NCBI RefSeq assembly: GCF_026967935.1
Contig: NZ_JAPVBL010000005.1
Coordinates: 62,001 to 126,000 of the forward strand
Direction of reading: 5' to 3'
From: Modestobacter sp. VKM Ac-2982
GTDB lineage: Bacteria; Actinomycetota; Actinomycetes; Mycobacteriales; Geodermatophilaceae
Length of the DNA: 64,000 bases
Part shown: positions 7,226-16,143 of the stretch, in pieces
How positions within the stretch are numbered: position 1 is the stretch's first letter
Layout: the number at the start of each line of letters is the position of its first letter
Position numbers and translations under genes: made by a program
Notes under the pieces: model-generated
Database searches by the model: none
Told to the model about the DNA's origin: nothing
What the model saw: only the letters and a program-made list of their open reading frames with translations

Positions 7226-8911
7226 TCAGAAGGTGATGCCCAGGGCGACCCCGCCGAGGAAGTAGACCGCGGCGGTGATCAGCACGATGCCGATCACGTT
7301 GAGGACGGCGCCGGCGCGGATCATCTGCCCGATCGTGACGTAGCCGGAGCCGAACACGATCGCATTCGGCGGGGTGGCCACCGGCAGCATGAACGCGCAG
7401 GTGGCGGCCAGCGCCGCGGGCACCAGGAGCACCAGCGGGAACAGGTCGAGCCCGAGGGCCACCCCGCCGAGGACCGGCAGGAAGGCCGCCGCCGTCGCCG
7501 TGTTGCTGGTGACCTCGGTGAGCAGCAGGACCACGCCAGCGGTGACGACCACCAGGACGATGGCCGGCAGCGTCCCGACCGCCCCCACCTGGTTGCCCAC
7601 GTACTCGTCCAGCCCGCTCGCCTGCACCGCGGCGGCCAGGCTCAGGCCCCCGCCGAAGAGCAGCAGCACGCCCCAGGGCAGCTTCTGCGCCTGCTGCCAG
7701 TCCAGCGCGGAGACGCCCTCCCGGGCCTTGACCGGGATGAGGAACAGCGCGACGGCCGCGGCGATGGCGATGGTGGCGTCGTCGAGGTTGGCCACGAACG
7801 GCAGCACGTCGGTCAGCGCGCCCCAGCCGGTCAGCGGCTGGCGGAACACCCACAGCAGCGCGGTGGTCACGAAGACCACCAGCACGGTCCACTCGCCCCG
7901 GGACATCGAGCCGAGCTTCTCGATCTCGGACTGGATCACCCGCTTCCCGCCCGGTATCTCGCGCAGCCCGGAACGGAACACCACCTTGGTGAGCACCAGC
8001 CAGGCCAGCGTCAGGAAGACGACGGCCAACGGCAGGCCCATCAGCATCCACTCGCCGAAGCCCAGCTCGATGTCGTAGTTCTGCTCCACGAAGGCGGCGA
8101 GGATGAGGTTGGGCGGCGTGCCGATGAGCGTGGCGAGGGAGCCGATGCTGGCCGCGTAGGCGATGCCCAGCATCATCGCGACGGCGAAGTTGCGGGTGTC
8201 GGAGTCCTGGATCAGCTCGGTGACCGCCGGGCCGCCGTCGCCGGGGGTGTCGCTGCCGGTCCCGCCGTCGGTGGCGGTGGCCGCCGCGACGGCCTCGGCG
8301 TCGGCGCTGCCGGCGGCCACCCGGTCCAGCACGAGCATCAGCACGCTCAGCCCGATGGGGAGCATCAGCACCGTGGTCGCAGTGTTGCTCACCCACATGC
8401 TCAGGAAGGCGGTGGCGAGCATGAAGCCGGCGATCAGCCGGGGTGGCTTGGTGCCCACCGCCCGCACGGTGAGCAGCGCGATCCGCCGGTGCAGCTCCCA
8501 CTTCTGCATGGCCAGGGCGATCATGAAGCCGCCCATGAACAGGAAGATGTTCGAGTTCGCGTAGGGCGCGGTCGCCTCCTCCACCGACAGCACGCCCAGC
8601 AGCGGGAAGGCGACGATCGGCACCAGCGCGGTCGCCGGCAGCGGGAGCGCCTCGGTCATCCACCAGACGGCGAGCAGCACACCGATGGCCGCCGTCGTCC
8701 GGCCGGCGGTGCTCAGGGCGTCGTCCTGACGGAGCAGGAAGTAGACGACCAGCGCGGCGACCGGCCCACCGATCCGGCCCGCCCACTGGCGGCCGGGCGG
8801 GACCGACGTGTCGGTGACGTTCGCCTGCTCCCCACCTCGGCCGGTCGCCGGCTTGCTGCGGTCGGTCACCTCGGCGCCGGGCGCCTGCTGCCGATCTCCC
8901 CGTCGTGGCAC
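7226..8911 (-). CDS. SLC13/DASS family anion:Na+ symporter
   Basis: A 561-residue membrane protein. Two inverted-repeat signature motifs are present, SNTATTVLMLP (near residue 170) and SNTATAAAFLP (near 470), together with GTPPNLI and ATPPNAI. These form the Na+/substrate sites of DASS carriers for di- and tricarboxylates, sulfate or phosphate. The substrate is not predictable. A ~40-residue hydrophilic loop with TATDGGTGSDTPGDGG follows the first SNT motif. The N-terminal ~35 residues are hydrophilic. GTG 8911 is preceded by GAGGAGAGG. It starts 45 bp after the end of the EF-G-like gene, so it is probably read from the same transcript. Confidence 0.85.
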   Translation of the reverse strand: MPRRGDRQQAPGAEVTDRSKPATGRGGEQANVTDTSVPPGRQWAGRIGGPVAALVVYFLLRQDDALSTAGRTTAAIGVLLAVWWMTEALPLPATALVPIVAFPLLGVLSVEEATAPYANSNIFLFMGGFMIALAMQKWELHRRIALLTVRAVGTKPPRLIAGFMLATAFLSMWVSNTATTVLMLPIGLSVLMLVLDRVAAGSADAEAVAAATATDGGTGSDTPGDGGPAVTELIQDSDTRNFAVAMMLGIAYAASIGSLATLIGTPPNLILAAFVEQNYDIELGFGEWMLMGLPLAVVFLTLAWLVLTKVVFRSGLREIPGGKRVIQSEIEKLGSMSRGEWTVLVVFVTTALLWVFRQPLTGWGALTDVLPFVANLDDATIAIAAAVALFLIPVKAREGVSALDWQQAQKLPWGVLLLFGGGLSLAAAVQASGLDEYVGNQVGAVGTLPAIVLVVVTAGVVLLLTEVTSNTATAAAFLPVLGGVALGLDLFPLVLLVPAALAATCAFMLPVATPPNAIVFGSGYVTIGQMIRAGAVLNVIGIVLITAAVYFLGGVALGITF

Positions 8912-8956
8912 GGTGGGTCCTCTCCTCGTCGCTCGGCCGGTGCCCCCGGCCCGGGC

Positions 8957-11047
8957 TCAGGCCGGTTGCAGGTCGGCGACGACGGCGGCCGGAGCCGGCT
9001 CGTGGCCCAGCGGGCGGCGGGTGAACCGGCCGGTGCCGTGCGACACCGACCGCAGTGCGCGTGGGTAGGTGATCAGCTCCCGCTCCGGCACCTCGGCGTG
9101 CACCGTCGTCTCCTCCCGCGCGGGGTCGGCGACGCTCCCGGTGACCCGGGCCCGCCGCCCGGCGAGATCGCCGAGGACCGGGCCGACGTGCTCGGCGGGC
9201 ACCGTCACCTCCACGGCGCACCACGGCTCCAGCACCTGGGTGCCGGCCGCGGCGGCGAGCTCCCGCAGGGCGAGCGCGCCGGCGGCGGAGAACGCAGCGT
9301 CGGAGGAGTCGACGGAGTGCGCCTTGCCGTCCACGAGGACCACCTCGACGTCGACCAGCGGCCGGTTCCCGCTCACCCCGCGGGCGGCCTGGGCGCGCAC
9401 GCCCTTCTCCACGCCGGCGTGGAACTGGGTGGGCACCGCCCCGCCGACCACCCGCTGGCTGAAGGTGACCCCGGACCCGGGCGGCCCCGGCCGGCCCTCG
9501 AGGACCACCACGGCGTACTGGCCGTGCCCGCCGGACTGCTTGACGTGCCGCCCGGTCACGGTGGCCGGGCCGGCCAGCGTCTCCACCAGCGGCACCCGGA
9601 CCGGCGGGGTCTGCACCGCGACGCCGTACCGGCCGCGCAGCCGGTCCAGCAGCACCTCGGCGTGCGCGTCGCCCACGCACCACAGCAGAAGCTGCCCGGT
9701 GTCCGGCCGCCGCTCCACCCGCACCGCCGGGTCCTCGGCGACCAGCCGGGCCAGTGCGGCGGCCAACCGGTCCTCGTCGGTGCGCGAGGCCGCCTCGACC
9801 GCCACCGGCAGCTGCGGGTCCGGCAGCGGCCAGGGCGGCACCACGAGCGGGTGCTCCGGGTCCGACAGCGTGTCGCCGGTCTCGGCGCTGCTCAGCCGGG
9901 CGACGGCGCAGAGGTCACCGGCCGGGCACTCGGCGACCGGCCGCAGCGTGCTGCCCAGCACGGCGGCGATGCCCCCGACCCGCTCGTCGGCGTCGTGGTC
10001 GGGGTGCTGCTCCCCCCAGCCGTGCCCCGATCCGGCGCCGCAGACGTGCACCGGGGCGTCGGGGCGCAGGGTGCCGGAGAAGACCCGCACGAGGGAGATC
10101 CGGCCGAGGTAGGGGTCGGTCGTCGTCCGCACCACCTCGGCGACGAGCGGCCCGGCCGGGTCGCAGCCCACGTGCCCGGCCGGTCGGCCGTCCGGCCGGA
10201 CGACGGGTGGGCACGGGCGTTCCAGCGGCGAGGGGAAGGCGCTCACCAGCAGGTCCAGCAGCTCCCCCACCCCGAGCCCGGTGGGCGGCGCGGCGCAGAG
10301 CACCGGGTGGAAGTCCCCGCGGGCGACCGCCGTCTCCAGGTCGGCGACCAGGTCGGTGACCTGGATCGGTTCGCCGGCGAGGTAGCGGTCCATCAGCGTC
10401 TCGTCCTCGCTCTCGGCGATCACCCCCTCGATCAGCTCGGCGCGCAGCCGGTCGCGCTCCGGGTCACCGGGCAGCGGCTCCAGCAGCGAGGTCAGCGCGC
10501 CGTCGTCCCCGAGCACGTGCAGCGGGTGGACCCCGACGCCGAGCAGCTCCCGGCAGCTCCGCACGACGGCCGGGACGTCGGCCCGCGGCCGGTCGACCTG
10601 GGTGACCACCACCGCCCGCGGCAGCCCGGCGGCGGCGCACTCGTCCCACACCTGCACGGTGCCGGCGTCCACCCCGGTCACGGCGGAGACGACGACCAGC
10701 GCGGCGTCGGCGGCCCGCAGCGCTGCCCGCAGCTCGCCGACGAAGTCCGGGGCGCCCGGGGTGTCCAGGAGGGTGACCCGGTGGCCGGCGTGCTCGACCG
10801 TCGCGGCGTGCAGCGAGACCGAGTGCTGGAGGCGGACCTCCACCTCCTCGGTGTCCAGGCAGGTGGTGCCGTCCTCCACCCGGCCACCGCGGGGCAGCGC
10901 CCCGGCGGCCACCAGCAGCGCCTCGGCCAGGGTGGTCTTGCCCGCGCCGGCGCGGCCCACCAGCGCCACGTTGCGCACCCGCTCGGGCGGGCGGGGTGCC
11001 GGTGCACCCGCGCCGGTTCGGTTGCTGCTGCCGCTGTGCGTCGCCAC
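8957..11047 (-). CDS. Elongation factor G-like translational GTPase (EF-G2 type)
   Basis: A 696-residue EF-G paralogue. GTPase motifs: G1 GRAGAGKTT (~27-35), G3 DTPGAPDF. The G4 element reads TQVD instead of the usual NKxD. Domains III-V are recognisable (GDAHAEVLLDRLRGRYGV, GHGQYAVV, YPRALRSVSHGTGRF). Actinobacteria often carry such a second EF-G next to fusA; its role in translation is not established and it may not translocate. GTG 11047 has GGAGG 5 nt upstream, and longer starts overlap the divergent hrpB region. Probably transcribed with the SLC13 symporter gene. Confidence 0.85.
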   Translation of the reverse strand: MATHSGSSNRTGAGAPAPRPPERVRNVALVGRAGAGKTTLAEALLVAAGALPRGGRVEDGTTCLDTEEVEVRLQHSVSLHAATVEHAGHRVTLLDTPGAPDFVGELRAALRAADAALVVVSAVTGVDAGTVQVWDECAAAGLPRAVVVTQVDRPRADVPAVVRSCRELLGVGVHPLHVLGDDGALTSLLEPLPGDPERDRLRAELIEGVIAESEDETLMDRYLAGEPIQVTDLVADLETAVARGDFHPVLCAAPPTGLGVGELLDLLVSAFPSPLERPCPPVVRPDGRPAGHVGCDPAGPLVAEVVRTTTDPYLGRISLVRVFSGTLRPDAPVHVCGAGSGHGWGEQHPDHDADERVGGIAAVLGSTLRPVAECPAGDLCAVARLSSAETGDTLSDPEHPLVVPPWPLPDPQLPVAVEAASRTDEDRLAAALARLVAEDPAVRVERRPDTGQLLLWCVGDAHAEVLLDRLRGRYGVAVQTPPVRVPLVETLAGPATVTGRHVKQSGGHGQYAVVVLEGRPGPPGSGVTFSQRVVGGAVPTQFHAGVEKGVRAQAARGVSGNRPLVDVEVVLVDGKAHSVDSSDAAFSAAGALALRELAAAAGTQVLEPWCAVEVTVPAEHVGPVLGDLAGRRARVTGSVADPAREETTVHAEVPERELITYPRALRSVSHGTGRFTRRPLGHEPAPAAVVADLQPA

Positions 11048-11154
11048 GCAGACCTCCGGACGTCGTCGTCCCAGGTGCCCACCCTGGCCCCGGATGCCCA
11101 CCCGGACAAGTCCTGAGCGGGCTCGGGTCTGCACCGCAGGCGAGACTGGCCGGC

Positions 11155-13632
11155 GTGCTGCCGCCGTCGGGGACGCCCGGGACCGACCTGCCGGTCCGTG
11201 GGGTGCTGCCCGCGCTCGACACGGCGCTGACCGCGGCCGGTGCGGCGGTGCTGGTCGCCCCGCCGGGCACGGGCAAGACCACGCTCGTCCCGCTGGCCCT
11301 GGCCGGCCGGCTGCCCGGCCGGGTGCTGGTGGCCGAGCCCCGGCGGGTCGCCGCCCGGGCCGCGGCCCGCCGGATGGCGGCACTGCTGGGTGAGCCGGTG
11401 GGGCGGTCGGTGGGCTACAGCGTGCGCGGCGACAGCCGGCGCAGCGACGCCACCCGGGTCGAGGTGGTCACCACCGGCCTGCTGGTCCGCCGGCTGCAGG
11501 CCGACCCCGAGCTGCCCGGGGTGTCGGCCGTGGTGCTCGACGAGTGCCACGAACGGCAGCTGGACACCGACCTCGCGCTGGCCTTCACCCTCGACGTCCG
11601 GGCCGCCCTGCGCCCGGAGCTGGAACTGCTGGCCATGTCCGCCACCGCCGCGGCCGACCGGCTGGCCGAGCTGATGGGCGGTGCACCGGTGCTCGAGGCG
11701 ACCGGGTCGCTGCACGAGGTGGAGCCGGTCTGGTGCCCACCCAGCCCGCCGGTCGCCCCGCCGCACGGCACCGTCGTGGACCCGCGGCTGCTGGCCGCGG
11801 TCGCCGGCACCGTGCGCCGGGCGCTGGCCGAGACCACCGGCGACGTGCTGGTCTTCCTCCCCGGGGCGGCCGAGATCGGCCGGGTCGCCGGCCTGCTGAC
11901 CGGCGTGGACGCCGACGTCCGGCCGCTGCACGGCCGGCTGCCACCCGACCAGCAGGACGCCGCCCTCACCCCGGGCCCGCGGCGCCGGGTGGTGCTGTCG
12001 ACCGACGTCGCCGAGACCAGCCTGACCGTGCCCGGGGTGCGCACGGTGGTCGACGCCGGCCTGGCCCGGGTGCCGCGCTTCGACGTGGCCCGCGGGATGG
12101 GCGCGCTGGTCACCGTCCGGGTCTCCCGCGCCTCGGCGGTGCAGCGGGCCGGGCGGGCGGGCCGGGAGGCGCCCGGGCGGGTGTACCGGCTGTGGTCGGC
12201 CGCCGAGCACGACCGGCTGCCCGCGGCTGCCGAGCCCGAGATCGCCCTCGCCGACCTGACCGGGCTGGCGCTGGAGCTGGCGGTCTGGGGCGCCCCGGAC
12301 GGCGCGGGGCTCGCGCTGCCGGACGCTCCGCCGGAGGCCGCGTTCGCCGTGGCCCGGGCGACGCTGCGCCGGCTGGGCGCGGTGGACGACGACGGCCGGG
12401 TCACCCCGCGCGGCCGGGCGCTGACCGCCGTCGGGGCGCACCCGCGGCTGGCCCGGGCGCTGCTCGACGGCGCCGCGCAGGTGGGCCGGCGGCGGGCGGC
12501 GGAGGTCGTCGCCCTGCTGTCGGGTGACGTCGCGCCCCGCTCGGACGACCTGGTCGCCGAGTGGCGGGCGCTGCGCGGCCAGTCCGGCGGCCCGGCCGCG
12601 CGGTGGCGGGACGAGGTGGCCCGGCTGACCCGGGCGGCCCCGTCGGCGCCGGACACCGGGCTGCCGGACGACGCCGCCGCGGGGCTGCTCGTCGGGCTGG
12701 CGCACCCGGAGTGGCTGGCCCGCCGCCGTCCCGGCACCGAGCGCACCTACCTCCTGGCCGCCGGCACCGGCGCGGAGCTGGCGCCGGGGACCGCGCTGGC
12801 CGGGGCAGGCTGGCTGGCCGTGGCCGCGGCCGACCGCGCACCGGGGCGGCGCGACGCCCGGGTCCGCGCCGCGGTCGCGGTGGACGAGGCGACGGCGCTG
12901 TCGGCCGGGGCGGCGGCGCACACCGACGGGCCGGAGGTGACCTGGCGGGACGGCGACGTCCGGGCGGCCCGGGTCGAGCGGCTGGGCGCGATCGTGCTCG
13001 CCGAGCGGCCGCTGCCCGTCCCGGACCCGGCGGCGGTGACCGGGGCGCTCACCGAAGGGCTGCGCCGGGACGGGCTGACGCTGCTGACCTGGACGCCGGC
13101 CGCCCGGGCACTGCGGGAGAGGCTGGCCGCCGCGCACGCCGGGCTGGGCGAGCCGTGGCCGGCGGTGGACGACGAGTCGCTGCTCGCCGCGCTGGCCGGC
13201 GGGGCGGCGCTGTCCGGCGCCCGCAGCCGCCGGGACCTCGCCCGGGTGGACCTGACCGCGGCGCTGCGCGGGCTGCTGCCCTGGCAGCTGGCCGGGCGAC
13301 TGGACGAGCTGGTACCGGAACGGGTCCAGGTGCCCACGGGCTCCAACGTGCGGGTCGACTATGCCGATCCCACGGTTCCGACGCTGTCGGTGCGGGTGCA
13401 GGAGGTGTTCGGCTGGGCGACCGCACCGGTGGTGGCCGGCCGGCCGCTGCGCCTGCAGCTGCTCTCCCCCGCCTCCCGGGTGGTCGCGACGACCGCGGAC
13501 CTGGCCGGCTTCTGGGTCACCGGGTACCCGGCGGTGCGCAGCGAGCTGCGCGGCCGCTACCCCCGCCATCCCTGGCCGGAGGACCCGGCCACCGCCGTCC
13601 CGACCCGCCGGGCGAAACCCCGCGGGACCTGA
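11155..13632 (+). CDS. hrpB: ATP-dependent helicase HrpB
   Basis: An ~825-residue DExH-box helicase. Motifs in order: LPVRGVLPALDTAL, Walker A APPGTGKTT, DECHER (motif II), SATA (III), STDVAETSLTVPG (V) and QRAGRAGREAPGRVYRLW (VI). The C-terminal HrpB domain ends with the typical LRGRYPRHPWPEDP. HrpB is an RNA-helicase-like protein of unclear function in bacteria. No clear ribosome site is visible. I chose GTG 11155 because LPVR.VLPAL is close to the usual N-terminus. An earlier start is possible. It is divergent from the EF-G-like gene, about 107 bp apart. Confidence 0.88.
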   Translation: MLPPSGTPGTDLPVRGVLPALDTALTAAGAAVLVAPPGTGKTTLVPLALAGRLPGRVLVAEPRRVAARAAARRMAALLGEPVGRSVGYSVRGDSRRSDATRVEVVTTGLLVRRLQADPELPGVSAVVLDECHERQLDTDLALAFTLDVRAALRPELELLAMSATAAADRLAELMGGAPVLEATGSLHEVEPVWCPPSPPVAPPHGTVVDPRLLAAVAGTVRRALAETTGDVLVFLPGAAEIGRVAGLLTGVDADVRPLHGRLPPDQQDAALTPGPRRRVVLSTDVAETSLTVPGVRTVVDAGLARVPRFDVARGMGALVTVRVSRASAVQRAGRAGREAPGRVYRLWSAAEHDRLPAAAEPEIALADLTGLALELAVWGAPDGAGLALPDAPPEAAFAVARATLRRLGAVDDDGRVTPRGRALTAVGAHPRLARALLDGAAQVGRRRAAEVVALLSGDVAPRSDDLVAEWRALRGQSGGPAARWRDEVARLTRAAPSAPDTGLPDDAAAGLLVGLAHPEWLARRRPGTERTYLLAAGTGAELAPGTALAGAGWLAVAAADRAPGRRDARVRAAVAVDEATALSAGAAAHTDGPEVTWRDGDVRAARVERLGAIVLAERPLPVPDPAAVTGALTEGLRRDGLTLLTWTPAARALRERLAAAHAGLGEPWPAVDDESLLAALAGGAALSGARSRRDLARVDLTAALRGLLPWQLAGRLDELVPERVQVPTGSNVRVDYADPTVPTLSVRVQEVFGWATAPVVAGRPLRLQLLSPASRVVATTADLAGFWVTGYPAVRSELRGRYPRHPWPEDPATAVPTRRAKPRGT

Positions 13633-13673
13633 CTGTGTACGGCTGTACACAGCATGTGTACGGTCGTACACAT
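13633..13673. promoter_or_regulatory. Double operator overlapping a leaderless promoter
   Basis: Two perfect inverted repeats lie back to back: CTGTGTAC-GGCT-GTACACAG (13633-13652) and ATGTGTAC-GGTC-GTACACAT (13654-13673). Their centres are 21 bp apart, two helical turns, so bound dimers would sit on the same DNA face. TACGGT at 13659-13664 inside the second site is a good -10 and lies 7 nt before ATG 13672, the leaderless spacing. The TetR-family protein encoded in the same operon is the likely ligand-responsive repressor. Confidence 0.7.
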
Positions 13674-14241
13674 GACCAGCGACAGGCGCTCGATGTACGA
13701 GCGGATGACGGCCGGTGACCCCTACATCGCCGACGACCCCCAGATCGCCGCTGCGAGCACCCGTGCGCAGGCGCTGTCGCACCGCTACAACACCATGGAC
13801 CCCACCGACGGCGCGGCCCGCCGCGCGGTGCTGGAGGAGCTGCTGGGCGCGTTCGGCGCGGGCAGCGAGATCCGCCCGCCGTTCCACTGCGACTACGGCC
13901 GGCACACCACGGTCGGGTCGCGCACCTTCGCGAACTTCGGCCTGGTCTGCCTGGACGTCGCCCGGGTCACCATCGGCGACGACGTGCAGCTGGGCCCGAA
14001 CGTCCAGCTGCTCACCGCGACCCACCCCCTCGAGGCCGGCCCCCGGCGGGACAAGTGGGAGTCCGCCGAGCCGATCGTGATCGAGGACAACGTCTGGCTC
14101 GGCGGCGGCGTGATCGTCTGCCCCGGTGTCCGGATCGGCGCGAACACCGTCGTCGGTGCCGGGTCCGTGGTGACGCGTGACCTGCCCGCCGACGTCGTCG
14201 CGGTCGGCAGCCCGGCTCGGGTCGTCCGGCCGCTCCCGTGA
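13672..14241 (+). CDS. maa: Maltose/galactoside O-acetyltransferase (left-handed beta-helix)
   Basis: A 189-residue acetyl-CoA-dependent O-acetyltransferase of the hexapeptide-repeat family (Maa/LacA/NodL). It has the Maa domain MYERMTAGDPYIADDPQI and RAQALSHRYN, then FHCDYGRHTTVGSRTFANFGLVCLD, the catalytic-His turn ATHPLEAGPR, and repeats such as VWLGGGVIVCPGVRIGANTVVGAGSVV. It likely acetylates a sugar acceptor. There is no Shine-Dalgarno before ATG 13672, and the promoter arrangement suggests a leaderless mRNA. An in-frame ATG at 13654 falls inside the operator and is less likely. First gene of an operon with tetR and an MFS exporter, which would fit sugar detoxification. Confidence 0.9.
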   Translation: MTSDRRSMYERMTAGDPYIADDPQIAAASTRAQALSHRYNTMDPTDGAARRAVLEELLGAFGAGSEIRPPFHCDYGRHTTVGSRTFANFGLVCLDVARVTIGDDVQLGPNVQLLTATHPLEAGPRRDKWESAEPIVIEDNVWLGGGVIVCPGVRIGANTVVGAGSVVTRDLPADVVAVGSPARVVRPLP

Positions 14242-14263
14242 CCACCACCATCAGGCCGCTGCC

Positions 14264-14860
14264 GTGACCACTGACGCCCCCGAGGAGCACGACCGGCCGG
14301 TGCGGCGGCACGACCCCGACCGACGGCAGCGGATCGTCGAGGCGACCGTCGACGTGATCGCCGAGCACGGCGTCGCCGGCACCACCCACCGGCTGATCGC
14401 CGCGGCCGCCGACGTCCCGCTGGGCTCGCTGACCTACCACTTCACCGGCCTGGACGACCTGCGCGCGCAGGCCTTCGCGCTGCACGCCGAGCGGATGGCG
14501 CTGAAGTACGAGGCGCACTTCGCCGAGGTCGCCAGCGTCGCGGACGTCGTCGACGCGGTGACCGACCTGGTCCACGCCGATGCCGACGCCGACGACCGCG
14601 ACTGGGCGGTCGCCTACGAGCTCTTCCTCGCCGCGCTGCGCGACCCCGGGCTGCGCACGGTCACCGAGTCGTGGATGCGCCGCAGCCGCAGCGTGCTGGA
14701 GCGGTTCGTCGACCCGACCACCTCCCGCGGGCTGGACGGGCTGATCGAGGGCCTGGTCATGCACAAGGTCCTCTCCACCCGGCCGGTCTCCCGCGCCGAG
14801 ACCCACGAGATCATCGCCCGGGCCGTGCGCCCCACCACCCCCCAGGAGCTCCCGCGTTGA
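14264..14860 (+). CDS. TetR-family transcriptional regulator
   Basis: A 198-residue regulator. The N-terminal helix-turn-helix reads RRQRIVEATVDVIAEHGVAGTTHRLIAAAADVPLGSLTYHFTGLDDL, and the C-terminal half is a helical ligand/dimer domain. It lies between the acetyltransferase and MFS genes on the same strand and probably represses its own operon through the two GTGTAC-N4-GTACAC sites at 13633-13673. GTG 14264 is 23 nt after the acetyltransferase stop. Its TGA overlaps the TTG start of the next gene (TTGA). Confidence 0.88.
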   Translation: MTTDAPEEHDRPVRRHDPDRRQRIVEATVDVIAEHGVAGTTHRLIAAAADVPLGSLTYHFTGLDDLRAQAFALHAERMALKYEAHFAEVASVADVVDAVTDLVHADADADDRDWAVAYELFLAALRDPGLRTVTESWMRRSRSVLERFVDPTTSRGLDGLIEGLVMHKVLSTRPVSRAETHEIIARAVRPTTPQELPR

Positions 14861-16086
14861 CCAGCACCGACGTCCGCCGGTCACCCGACCCGGCGCGGGT
14901 GACCACCGCCATGCGGGCGGTCTACACCGCCTTCATCGGCGCGGGGTTCGCCTTCGCCAGCTGGGCCAGCCGGATCCCCCAGGTGCGGGACCGGCTCGAC
15001 CTCGACCCGGCCGCGCTCGGCCTGGTGCTGCTGGCCATCGCGGCCGGCTCGGTGATCGCCCTGCCGCTGGCCGGCACCCTGATCGGGCGGATCGGCTCGC
15101 GCGCCACGGTGATCGTCATGGCGCTCGTGCTGGCCGCGGCGATGGTCGTCATCGCGGTCGGCTCGGTCACCTCGGTGGCCGTGCTGACGGCCGGACTGTT
15201 CGTGATGGGCCTGTCCAACGGCGCCTGGGACGTCGGGATGAACGTCCAGGGCGCCGTGGTCGAGCGGCACCTGGGCCGGGTCGTCATGTCCCGCTTCCAC
15301 GCCGGCTTCAGCCTGGGCACGGTCGCCGGGGCGCTCCTGGGGACGGCGATGGTCGCCCTCGACGTGCCGGTGCCGGTCCACCTGGCCGGGGTCGCGGTGC
15401 TGGTCGCGGCGGTCGTGCCGCTGACCACCCGGGGCTTCGTCCCCGACGTCGACACCGACGCCGACGGCGTCCCGACCGAGCAGGTGAGCGCACTGGCTGC
15501 CTGGCGGGAGCCACGCACGCTGGTCATCGGCGTGGTCGTGCTGGCCTTCTCCTTCGCCGAGGGCGCCGCCAACGACTGGCTGGCGGTGGCGTTGATCGAC
15601 GACCACGGCACCTCGGCGACCGCCGGCACGCTCGGGTTCGCCCTGTTCCTCACGGCGATGACCCTGGCCCGCTGGTTCGGCGGCTCCCTGCTGGACCGGT
15701 ACGGCCGGGTGCCGGTGATCCGGCTGCTGGCCGGGCTGGCCGTCGTCGGCCTGCTGCTGTTCGTGTTCGGCTCCCCGCCGGTCGCCTTCCTCGGCGCCCT
15801 GCTCTGGGGCGCGGGGGCGTCGCTGGGCTTCCCGACCGGGATGAGCGCCGCGGCCGACGACCCGGCGAAGGCCGCCGCGCGGGTCAGCGTCGTCGCCTCC
15901 ATCGGCTACTGCGCCTTCCTGGCCGGGCCGCCGCTGATCGGGCTCCTCGGGCAGCAGGTCACCGTGCTGCGCGCGCTCACCGTCGTCGCCGTCCTGCTGG
16001 GCGTCGCCGTCCTGGTCGCCGGCTCGCTCCGCCCTCCGGCCGGGGTGGTCCCGGACCCGGACCGGACGCCGGAACAGCGGGTGTGA
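14857..16086 (+). CDS. MFS transporter (YbjJ-like)
   Basis: A 409-residue protein with 12 predicted membrane helices. The first helix contains FAFASWASRIPQVRDRL, seen in the YbjJ-type MFS group, and GNGAWDVGMNVQGAVVE-like sequence follows in the fourth helix (here NGAWDVGMNVQG). The TTG start at 14857 overlaps the TetR stop, with AGGAG 8 nt upstream. As the third gene of an operon with a sugar acetyltransferase and TetR it is probably an exporter, perhaps of the acetylated product. The substrate is not known. Confidence 0.85.
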   Translation: MTSTDVRRSPDPARVTTAMRAVYTAFIGAGFAFASWASRIPQVRDRLDLDPAALGLVLLAIAAGSVIALPLAGTLIGRIGSRATVIVMALVLAAAMVVIAVGSVTSVAVLTAGLFVMGLSNGAWDVGMNVQGAVVERHLGRVVMSRFHAGFSLGTVAGALLGTAMVALDVPVPVHLAGVAVLVAAVVPLTTRGFVPDVDTDADGVPTEQVSALAAWREPRTLVIGVVVLAFSFAEGAANDWLAVALIDDHGTSATAGTLGFALFLTAMTLARWFGGSLLDRYGRVPVIRLLAGLAVVGLLLFVFGSPPVAFLGALLWGAGASLGFPTGMSAAADDPAKAAARVSVVASIGYCAFLAGPPLIGLLGQQVTVLRALTVVAVLLGVAVLVAGSLRPPAGVVPDPDRTPEQRV

Positions 16087-16143
16087 CCGCCTCCGCAGCC
16101 ACCCCAGTGGGCAGAGCCCGCCGGGACCGGTGAGGATCGGGGG

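Noticed and set aside
10678..14025. Long minus-strand frame across hrpB
   Set aside because: Composition is low-complexity, and hrpB has intact helicase motifs on the other strand.
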